This document shows positions 1-5,600 of a stretch of 13,476 bases of DNA, one piece after another. The stretch is from an uncultured Eubacteriales bacterium (GTDB lineage Bacteria > Bacillota_A > Clostridia > Christensenellales > Aristaeellaceae). A program made the position numbers and the translations under genes. The stretch spans positions 1 to 13,476 of the forward strand of contig OMRS01000304.1 of assembly GCA_900313545.1 (NCBI GenBank), written 5' to 3'. Numbering within the stretch: position 1 is the stretch's first letter; every line of letters begins with the position of its first letter. Below the pieces are notes generated by a model that searched no databases, was not told the origin of the DNA, and saw nothing but the letters and a program-made list of their open reading frames with translations.

Positions 1-269
1 AGAAAGGAGATGACCAGGGTGCTGAAACCCCTTGATTTACAAGCATTGTACATAATCCTTTGTATCAAAGTTGCTCTGGTCACAGATCCCGCGCGTGGTA
101 TGAGCGGGATCCCCATCGAAGCCATTTATCATATACGGACTGTTCGCCCTGCCTGCGGCAGAATCTATGGTCAGGAAACCAGTTGTCTGGTCCCTTGCTC
201 CATTGCCCGATTGACATGTATGAAAGATGCGGAAGCATGAGTTGGACTCAGCTGCATCCCTTTTGACAA
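1..269. other. No intact gene; AT-richer, apparently decayed sequence
   Basis: Short open frames occur here (for example 10-240 +), but none translates into anything I recognise. The ATG at 10 sits directly against a GGAG, with no usable spacing. Base composition is visibly more AT-rich than the genes that follow. The stretch contains several inverted repeats (listed separately). It may be the 5' part of the decayed phosphatase that continues to about 606, but I could not find the RHG motif expected at the N-terminus of that family. Confidence 0.4.
11..82. repeat. Nested inverted repeats able to form a three-hairpin, stem-closed structure
   Basis: TGACCAG at 11-17 is exactly complementary to CTGGTCA at 76-82. 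Between these arms lie three smaller dyads: GGGT/ACCC (17-20 with 27-30), TACAA-GCA-TTGTA (38-50), and CTTTG-TAT-CAAAG (58-70). If the outer stem uses 11-16 with 77-82, all four pairings can coexist, with linkers of 7, 7 and 6 bases. The centres of the last two dyads are 20 bases apart, close to two helical turns, so a pair of protein operators is an alternative. It matches no riboswitch class I know. The stems are short, so chance is possible. Confidence 0.3.
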
Positions 270-606
270 ACCTCTTTCCGGCAAAAATGGATCATCTCCA
301 GCAGTACGGCTAAACAGCCGGATCGTGGTGGATGAACATCGGGTGATTCTGGCGGGACATTGCCTTTATCAGTCGCTGCGCAGCCGGGCATCGGAGAGGA
401 AAAGGAATCAGAAGAGCTGCTGCCGGAAGAATTCCTGCGACTGCGGAATGAGGGCCGGAAGCCGCCGGATGGCGCCTTTTGTGCAGACCGTCTATGCTGC
501 GGGCGGACCTGAAAACAGAATCCTGTTGATCACGCATGGAGGATTGGATATAATTTCCCTATGCAGAGCTCTTTCAACCATACTGGTGTGCTTGAGGATT
601 TCATGA
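270..606 (+). pseudogene. Frameshifted remnant of a histidine phosphatase (phosphoglycerate mutase-like) gene
   Basis: Fragments of the family appear in order but in more than one frame. One frame near 283-318 gives IISSSTAKQ, like the family's 'SSPLxRAxQTA' motif. One near 379-510 gives EFLRLRNEGRKPPDGAF, resembling the region before the family's PGGES motif. The frame ending at 606 gives PFVQTVYAAGG and then ILLITHGG, which fits the C-terminal stretch carrying the second catalytic histidine. Stops and at least one frame change separate them, and no RHG start was found, so the gene cannot make an active enzyme. The identification rests on motif resemblance only. The sequence could come from any branch of the superfamily, including alpha-ribazole phosphatase or a generic phosphoglycerate mutase-like protein. 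Confidence 0.45.
526..554 (+). promoter_or_regulatory. Possible sigma-A promoter for nahK-tcdA, inside the phosphatase remnant
   Basis: TTGATC at 526-531 and TATAAT at 549-554 are separated by exactly 17 bases. Transcription would start near 561, giving a leader of about 157 bases before the kinase start at 718. No better promoter was seen between 555 and 717. The boxes fall on codons of the HGG region, so the resemblance may be fortuitous. Confidence 0.35.
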
Positions 607-646
607 TCCGCCAGGGGCCCTGCTTTTGATCATTTTGGACAGGGCT

Positions 647-677
647 GAAGAGGGAAGGAGAAGCGGAACCCCTCTTC
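647..677 (+). other. Leader hairpin upstream of the kinase gene
   Basis: GAAGAGGG (647-654) pairs perfectly with CCCTCTTC (670-677) around a 15-base loop. Just upstream, GCCCTG (617-622) can pair with CAGGGC (640-645). Neither is followed by a T run, so they are not ordinary terminators. They could be RNA structure in the leader of the kinase mRNA, or meaningless. Confidence 0.25.
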
Positions 678-717
678 GACCTGAGATGAAAAAGGCGTTA
701 CAGAAAGGGATACGGGC

Positions 718-1806
718 ATGGACAATCGGGCATCGGTCATCCGGTCTTTTCAGGTGCCAGATGGCATCATTTCCATCAGGCCGCATGGAAACGGACACAT
801 TAACGATACGTATCTGGTGGGAATTGAGGGAGATGAGCGGCAGTATATCCTGCAGCGTCTGAACACCTATGTCTTCCGCAAGCCGGATGAGGTGATGGAA
901 AACATCGACTGGGTCACGTCCCACCTGAGGGAAAAGATCTGCAGGGAAGGCGGGGATCCTCTCAGAGAGACACTGACGCTGATCAGGACACGGGACGGGC
1001 AGCTGTCGCTGACGGATGAGATGGGCGGCTACTGGCGAATGTTCCTGTTTGTCCCGGGAACCACGGGCCCCGGCGAGGAGGAAAGCGAAGCGCTTCTGGA
1101 GGACTGCGGGCGGGCATTCAGCGTGTTTGCACGGCGCCTGGAGGACTTTGACGCCGGACGGCTGCATGAAACCATCCCGGGCTTTCACAATACTCCCGGC
1201 CGCCTGCGCCAGCTGATGGATTCCGTTTCTGAGGATCCGAAGGGGAGGCTTGACGGGGTCCGGGAAGAGGTGAAGTTCTGCCTGGACCGGGAGGAGGAGA
1301 CCCGGTGTCTGCTGGAGGCCCATGCGCGGGGGGAGATTCCCCTGCGGGTGACCCACAATGACACCAAGGTCAACAATGTTCTGCTGGACCGCGCGAGCGG
1401 CAGGGCGATCTGCGTGGTGGATCTGGATACCGTCATGCCGGGGCTTGCGGCCTATGACTTTGGGGATGCCATCCGCATCGGGGCCAGCAGTGCCCCGGAG
1501 GATGAGGAGGACGTGGGAAAGATTTTCCTTGTCCAGTCCAAGGTGGAGGCCTTCAGCCGGGGGTTCCTGTCGGAACTGTCAAATGTGATGGGAGAGAAGG
1601 AACGCAGGATGCTGCCTGAAGGGGCCCTGCTCATGACCCTGGAAAACGGGATCCGCTTCCTGAAGGATTATCTGGACGGGGACGTGTACTATAAAATCCA
1701 CCGTCCGGATCACAATCTGGTCCGGGCGCGCGCCCAGTTTGCGCTGGTGCGGGAGATGGAGAAAAACCTGGAGGAAATGCGCAGGCTGATCTGCCGGATT
1801 GGCTGA
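718..1806 (+). CDS. nahK: N-acetylhexosamine 1-kinase-like sugar kinase (APH fold)
   Basis: Predicted cytosolic kinase of the aminoglycoside phosphotransferase fold, closest by motif to NahK/LnpB enzymes. These phosphorylate GlcNAc or GalNAc at C1 to feed sugars from mucin or milk glycans into nucleotide-sugar metabolism. Of 362 residues, about the family's size, the visible motifs are the N-lobe loop GNGHINDTY (24-32), YILQRLN (43-49), PGFHNTPGRL (about 154-163), the catalytic THNDTKVNN (212-220, D215 as base), and the metal-binding VVDLDT followed by MPG and YDFGD (about 233-250). The ATG has AAAGGG eight bases upstream. tcdA follows after 9 bases, so the two are probably cotranscribed. No lacto-N-biose phosphorylase, uridylyltransferase or epimerase lies beside it, unlike in bifidobacteria. 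Substrate is inferred; a broader sugar or small-molecule kinase is possible. Confidence 0.8.
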   Translation: MDNRASVIRSFQVPDGIISIRPHGNGHINDTYLVGIEGDERQYILQRLNTYVFRKPDEVMENIDWVTSHLREKICREGGDPLRETLTLIRTRDGQLSLTDEMGGYWRMFLFVPGTTGPGEEESEALLEDCGRAFSVFARRLEDFDAGRLHETIPGFHNTPGRLRQLMDSVSEDPKGRLDGVREEVKFCLDREEETRCLLEAHARGEIPLRVTHNDTKVNNVLLDRASGRAICVVDLDTVMPGLAAYDFGDAIRIGASSAPEDEEDVGKIFLVQSKVEAFSRGFLSELSNVMGEKERRMLPEGALLMTLENGIRFLKDYLDGDVYYKIHRPDHNLVRARAQFALVREMEKNLEEMRRLICRIG

Positions 1807-1815
1807 GGAGGATGT

Positions 1816-2559
1816 ATGGAGGAATGGTTCTCGCGTACGCAGAGGGTCCTGGGAGAGGAAGCGGTCAGACGGCTTGCCGCCTCCCGCGTGGCGGTGTTTG
1901 GCGTAGGCGGGGTAGGGGGACACTGTGCGGAAGCCATGGTCCGGTCGGGAATCGGGGAGATCGACCTGATTGACAGCGACCGCGTGGCGCCGAGCAACCT
2001 GAACCGGCAGATCATCGCCACTCTGGACACCGTGGGAATGCCCAAGGTGGAGGCGGCGAGGCAGCGTTTCCTGTCCATCAATCCGGAGCTCCGGGTGAAC
2101 GCCTGGGAAATGCTCTATCTTCCGGAAACCGCGGACCGGATGGACTTTTCCCGGTATGACTACGTCGTCGATGCGGTGGACACGGTGGCGGCCAAGGTGG
2201 AGATCATCGTGCGCGCCAGGGCCTGCGGAGTTCCGGTTATCTCCTGCATGGGGGCGGGAAACAAGACCGACGGCTCCCGTTTTGAAGTGGCGGATCTGGC
2301 TGCGACCTCCGTATGCCCGCTGGCAAGGGCCATGCGCAGAGAACTGAGAAAGCGGGGCATTGAGCATGTCCCGGTGGTCTATTCAAGAGAAGAACCGGTT
2401 TTTCGGCAGCAGGAAGAGGGAAACGTGCCGCAGAAAGGAAAAGGACCGGCACCGGGAAGCCTCGCCTTTGTTCCCGCGGTGGCCGGGCTGCTGATGGCCG
2501 GGGAAGTGGTCCTGACCCTTGCGGGCTTCAGGGATGCCCCTTCCCCCAAGGACGCCTGA
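1816..2559 (+). CDS. tcdA: tRNA threonylcarbamoyladenosine dehydratase
   Basis: E1-like ATP-dependent enzyme that dehydrates t6A at position 37 of ANN-decoding tRNAs to cyclic ct6A. The 247 residues match the TcdA (CsdL/YgdL) pattern. N-terminal FSRTQRVLGEEA is followed by the nucleotide-binding GVGGVGG (29-35), LIDSDRVAPSNLNRQ (51-65), which contains the arginine and asparagine that bind ATP in this family, DAVDTV (119-124), and a GAGNKTD segment near 146-152 like the GAGGQID segment of E. coli TcdA. A strong GAGGAGG ends four bases before the ATG, slightly close. The stop of the kinase is 9 bases upstream. The family usually works with a CsdA/CsdE sulfur-relay pair in enterics, but none is present here. 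ThiF/MoeB/HesA proteins are the main alternative. The TcdA-type N-terminus and the lack of a sulfur-carrier partner favour TcdA. Confidence 0.9.
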   Translation: MEEWFSRTQRVLGEEAVRRLAASRVAVFGVGGVGGHCAEAMVRSGIGEIDLIDSDRVAPSNLNRQIIATLDTVGMPKVEAARQRFLSINPELRVNAWEMLYLPETADRMDFSRYDYVVDAVDTVAAKVEIIVRARACGVPVISCMGAGNKTDGSRFEVADLAATSVCPLARAMRRELRKRGIEHVPVVYSREEPVFRQQEEGNVPQKGKGPAPGSLAFVPAVAGLLMAGEVVLTLAGFRDAPSPKDA

Positions 2560-2643
2560 GAGGGCAGCCCTCTGAATCCGGACAAACCGGGCGCGGTCAT
2601 TCGGTTCGGAAACCGGATGCGCAGCTTTCCCGGGGAATCCGGG
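2559..2643 (+). repeat. Run of three short hairpins after tcdA
   Basis: AGAGGG/CCCTCT (2559-2573, overlapping the tcdA stop), CATTCGGTT/AACCGGATG around a CGGA loop (2598-2619, nine pairs with one G-T), and CCCGG/CCGGG (2629-2643) follow one another. None has a T tract. They lie in the 155-base gap before the shared terminator and may stabilise the 3' end of the tcdA mRNA. No open frame of note was seen in this gap. Confidence 0.35.
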
Positions 2644-2714
2644 TTTGCGGAGAGGAAAAACAGGGTTTGTCCCCGCGCCATCCCCCCGGTCAGGAAAAGA
2701 CCCGGCCAGATCGC

Positions 2715-2751
2715 AAAAACCCCTGCAGCCATGGGCTGCAGGGGTTTTTTT
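2715..2751. terminator. Bidirectional intrinsic terminator
   Basis: CCCCTGCAGCC (2720-2730) and GGCTGCAGGGG (2734-2744) form an 11-pair stem with a three-base loop. The stem is flanked by five A on the left and seven T on the right, so it works in both directions. It ends nahK-tcdA on the plus strand and the esterase/ATP-grasp operon on the minus strand, whose last stop is 27 bases away. Confidence 0.92.
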
Positions 2752-2776
2752 GAAGGGGTGCGGGAGAGGCCTCGGA

Positions 2777-3976
2777 TCAGTTGGCGGGAGCCAGCATGTC
2801 GGCATAGTATTCGTCCCGCTCCTCGTCGGTGGAGACATTGACCAGATACATCATGTCCGCCATGGCTCCGGAGAGGGCTTTGGGGATCCGGCTGACCATC
2901 TTGAGACGGTCGCCGTATTTTTTCATGATGTCGTCATGGTTGAGGGCAAAGGTCTTGCCATCCCGGCGGCCGCAGTAGCAGCAGAAGTAATGGGGACGGT
3001 TGCCGGCGTCAATGGTGGAATGACCGAAGGCCACCATGTCCGCCCAGATCTTGTACACGTCCACGGAATTGGCAAAGTTGAACATGTCCGCGCTGAACCC
3101 GCCGGAAGGACGCATGTTGACTTCCAGACCCAGAATGTCGCCCCTCTTGCCCAGGGTGGGATGGTCCGTGTCGAGGACAAAGAACTCAAAATGGATGAAG
3201 CGGCTGCGAACGCCAAAGGCGGCGACGGTGCGCCGTCCCGCGTCCCTCATGGCCTCGGGAAGGTTCTTCTCGATGTAATAGCAGGTGTTGCCGTTGGTGT
3301 TGACGATGTCCATGATGGAGATCATGCTCACGTTGCCGGTCTCAAACAGGGGCTGTCCGTTGCCGTCGATGATGGCATCATAGGAATGAACCGTGCCGGG
3401 CACGAACTCCTCCATGATATAGCCGGCGGAACGTCCGCTGTTCATGAAATCCGCCAGCTCCTTCTCGCAGGTGAGCTTGTAGGTGAAGTTGGCTCCCACG
3501 CCATTGTCCGGTTTGACGATGACGGGCCAGCCCACCTCGCGGATGAAATTCATGCAGCCGTCATAGTCGTCCACCAGATGCCAGCGGGCGGTCTTGATGC
3601 CGGCCTTGGCGTACTTTTCCTTCATGGCGGACTTGTACTTGACCGGGTGCATGTCGCTTTCCTGGAAACCGGTGGTGATATGGAAGGCGGTGCGCAGGGC
3701 GGCGTCGCGCTCCAGCCAGTATTCGTTGTTGCTCTCCAGCCAGTCGATCTTGCCGTGCCTGTAGGTCAGGAAGGCGACCGCGCGGAAGACCTCGTCATAG
3801 TTCTCCAGGGAGGAGACCTTGTAGTATTCGGTCAGGCTGCTGCGCAGCTCCGGCATCAGGTCATCGTAGGGGCAGTCGCCGATGCCCAGCACGTTCATGC
3901 CGTTTTTCTGCAGCTCAGCGCAGAATTTCCAGTAATTGGTCGGAAAATTGGGGGAAATAAAGACAAAGTTTTTCAA
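2777..3976 (-). CDS. ATP-grasp domain ligase, substrate unknown
   Basis: Predicted cytosolic carboxylate-amine (or carboxylate-thiol) ligase of 399 residues working through an acyl-phosphate. I chose the TTG at 3976: AGGAGG lies eight bases upstream and the resulting N-terminus KNFVFISPNFPTNYWKF looks like a genuine pre-ATP-grasp strand. A GTG/ATG at 4000/3997 in the same frame would put the Shine-Dalgarno inside the coding sequence. Numbering from the TTG, ATP-grasp features are WPVIVKPDNG (150-159, K155 for ATP), EEFVPGT (189-195), and the metal-binding FEFF (E264) with EVNMRPSGG (285-293, E285 and N287). All key residues seem present, so it should be active. A cysteine-rich HYFCCYC (329-335) follows. 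It is the last gene of a three-gene operon behind two esterases, suggesting its product or substrate is an ester or acylated small molecule. The partners are not identified. Confidence 0.85.
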   Translation of the reverse strand: MKNFVFISPNFPTNYWKFCAELQKNGMNVLGIGDCPYDDLMPELRSSLTEYYKVSSLENYDEVFRAVAFLTYRHGKIDWLESNNEYWLERDAALRTAFHITTGFQESDMHPVKYKSAMKEKYAKAGIKTARWHLVDDYDGCMNFIREVGWPVIVKPDNGVGANFTYKLTCEKELADFMNSGRSAGYIMEEFVPGTVHSYDAIIDGNGQPLFETGNVSMISIMDIVNTNGNTCYYIEKNLPEAMRDAGRRTVAAFGVRSRFIHFEFFVLDTDHPTLGKRGDILGLEVNMRPSGGFSADMFNFANSVDVYKIWADMVAFGHSTIDAGNRPHYFCCYCGRRDGKTFALNHDDIMKKYGDRLKMVSRIPKALSGAMADMMYLVNVSTDEERDEYYADMLAPAN

Positions 3977-3983
3977 AACGGAT

Positions 3984-3991
3984 ACCTCCTC
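3984..3991 (-). promoter_or_regulatory. Ribosome binding site that decides the TTG start of the ATP-grasp gene
   Basis: GAGGAGGT on the minus strand overlaps the stop codon of the upstream hydrolase (3990-3992). Its AGGAGG core ends eight bases before the TTG at 3976. This supports the unusual start and suggests translational coupling. Confidence 0.8.
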
Positions 3992-4748
3992 ATTCATCAC
4001 TCAGCAGGAAGGGCAGATAGTAGGCGGTCTGTTTATACCACCAGGGCCAGTCATGGTTGACATCAAAGCCCCAGAAATCCACCCAGGCGTGGATCCCCTT
4101 GCGGTCAAGCACATCCTTGAGCCATGCCGTGCCGTCCCGAAGCTGGTCCTCCCAGGCGCCCTGTCCCACGCAGATGATGATCCTGCGCTCGTTGTACATG
4201 GCCAGATAGGGGTGGTCCCAGGGCATGTGCTCCAGATAGTCACAGGGGCTGTTGGCATAGACGAGGTCGTCCATGTAATCCCCAAAGCTGTCCCGGGAAT
4301 CATACAGGCCGGAAAGGGCCAGGACCCGGTCAAACAGGTCCGGACGGCGGAAAAACAGGTTGGCGGCGTGCATGGCCCCCAGGGAGCACCCGAAGGTCAT
4401 GATGGGCTCCACAAAGCCGTTGCGCTCTGCGGACAGTTCGTGGATCCGGGGAACCAGTTCATCCACGATATAGTGATACCACCGCTCGTGCTGCTCGATG
4501 CGGGCGCGGCAGTCGCCGCCCTTGTCGGCCCAGGTTTCGTTGTCGATGGTATCCAGGGAATAGACGGTGATCTCTCCTCTGTCGATCCAGGGGCGCATCA
4601 CGTCATCCATGTGAAAGTTTTCAAAATCATAGAACCGTCCGGCCTGACAGGGGATGTACAGCACGGGCTTTCCGTGGTGCCCGTAGACCTTGAACTCCAT
4701 GTCGCGGGAGAGACAGTCCGAGTATTCCTTAAAATATCTGACTTCCAT
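3990..4748 (-). CDS. Alpha/beta-hydrolase esterase (COG4947-like), second gene of operon
   Basis: Predicted cytosolic serine hydrolase of 252 residues with no signal peptide. The nucleophile elbow reads FGCSLGA (119-125), giving S122. A C-terminal NHDWPWW supplies a plausible catalytic H232, and the acid may be D201 in GQGAWED. The early segment with HGKPVLYIPCQAGRFYDF (25-42) resembles the putative-esterase family COG4947. The ATG at 4748 has AAAGGAG five bases upstream; the open frame extends further 5', but that part overlaps the upstream gene and lacks a better site. The A of the preceding stop is also the first A of this Shine-Dalgarno, so translation is probably coupled. Substrate unknown. 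It is distinct in sequence from the esterase before it, so this is not a simple tandem duplication. Confidence 0.8.
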   Translation of the reverse strand: MEVRYFKEYSDCLSRDMEFKVYGHHGKPVLYIPCQAGRFYDFENFHMDDVMRPWIDRGEITVYSLDTIDNETWADKGGDCRARIEQHERWYHYIVDELVPRIHELSAERNGFVEPIMTFGCSLGAMHAANLFFRRPDLFDRVLALSGLYDSRDSFGDYMDDLVYANSPCDYLEHMPWDHPYLAMYNERRIIICVGQGAWEDQLRDGTAWLKDVLDRKGIHAWVDFWGFDVNHDWPWWYKQTAYYLPFLLSDE

Positions 4749-4759
4749 GATGACTCCTT

Positions 4760-5512
4760 TCAGGGCTGGAGAAGAGATTGCATAAACAGGGGAATCTGCT
4801 GCCCCCAGCATTCCTCGCAGTGAGAGGCTCCGGGAATGATGCTGAAGGTGAGAAAGACACCCTTTTCAAGCAGAATCCGGATGGCATCCTGCATGACTTC
4901 AAAGGTGTCCGCATGCTTTCCGACTTCCTCTGAACCGTAGTTCATGTAAATCACGGTTCCTTCGGGATAGTCTGACTCACAGAGCATCCGGCAGACCAGC
5001 CCGGGCTGGACCCAGAGGCTGGGGGAAAGGCAGGCCGCCCGAGAAAAGACCTCCGGGAAACTGCTGAGCACATACAGGGAGGCAAGGCCGCCCATGGAGG
5101 ACCCGCCGATGAAGGTGTGCTCCCGGTCGGGCAGGGTGCGGAACTCCTTGTCGATGGAGGGCTTGAGGTGATTGACGAGCCACTGCACCAGGATGTCGGC
5201 CCGTCCCTTGACGGGACCCAGCTCCTCCGTATTGTGCGGGAAGGGGGAAAGCTCGCTCAGGCGCTCTCCGGGAGCATGGCTGGATTCGACGCCGCAGACA
5301 ATGACGGGGGCATGGAGGCGCTCCAGCTCCTCCGCCATGCGCCAGGACCTTCCGTAGGCGGTGTCTTCATCGAAAAACAGGTTCTCCCCATCAAACATGT
5401 AGAGGACCGGGTAGGATTCCCCGGAGGTGTCGTAGTCCTCCGGGAGATACAGGAATACCCTTCTTCGGGAGGGGTTGAGGGAGCGAATGGTGACTTTGCG
5501 GATCTGAATCAT
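4760..5512 (-). CDS. Esterase D / siderophore-esterase-like hydrolase, first gene of operon
   Basis: Predicted cytosolic serine esterase of the putative esterase family PF00756 (esterase D, Fes/IroE-like), 250 residues, no signal peptide. It shows RRRVFLYLPEDY (17-28), YPVLYMFDGENLFFDE (34-49), typical of the family, the nucleophile motif IGGSSMGGL (135-143, S139), and a C-terminal GASHCEECW with H231. D202 is a possible acid. The ATG at 5512 has AAGAAGG six bases upstream; the longer frame reaching back to 5572 starts at the -10 box and can be dismissed. It leads a three-gene operon with a consensus promoter. Family members cleave esters such as S-formylglutathione, trilactone siderophores or acylated sugars. 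Which applies here cannot be told from sequence. Confidence 0.82.
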   Translation of the reverse strand: MIQIRKVTIRSLNPSRRRVFLYLPEDYDTSGESYPVLYMFDGENLFFDEDTAYGRSWRMAEELERLHAPVIVCGVESSHAPGERLSELSPFPHNTEELGPVKGRADILVQWLVNHLKPSIDKEFRTLPDREHTFIGGSSMGGLASLYVLSSFPEVFSRAACLSPSLWVQPGLVCRMLCESDYPEGTVIYMNYGSEEVGKHADTFEVMQDAIRILLEKGVFLTFSIIPGASHCEECWGQQIPLFMQSLLQP

Positions 5513-5571
5513 GAACGGCCTTCTTTCACAGAAATGCAGGAGACTCTTTGAGGGCCTATAAAACGAGCACA

Positions 5572-5600
5572 AGTATATTCACCGGAAGACAAACTGTCAA
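5572..5600 (-). promoter_or_regulatory. Sigma-A promoter of the esterase/ATP-grasp operon
   Basis: On the minus strand a perfect TTGACA (5600-5595) and TATACT (5577-5572) are separated by 17 bases. The -35 box overlaps the TGA of the preceding transglutaminase gene (5599-5597). Transcription should start near 5565, giving a leader of about 50 bases. No terminator lies between that gene and this promoter. Confidence 0.88.

Noticed and set aside
11..82. tRNA, integron attC site or known riboswitch at the window start
   Set aside because: Three-base hairpin loops, no anticodon arm, no T-loop sequence and no conserved attC or riboswitch bases.
2645..4060. 471-residue plus-strand frame opposite the ATP-grasp gene
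   Set aside because: It crosses the terminator hairpin and the coding strand of a family-supported gene. Its composition is that of an antisense shadow in high-GC DNA.
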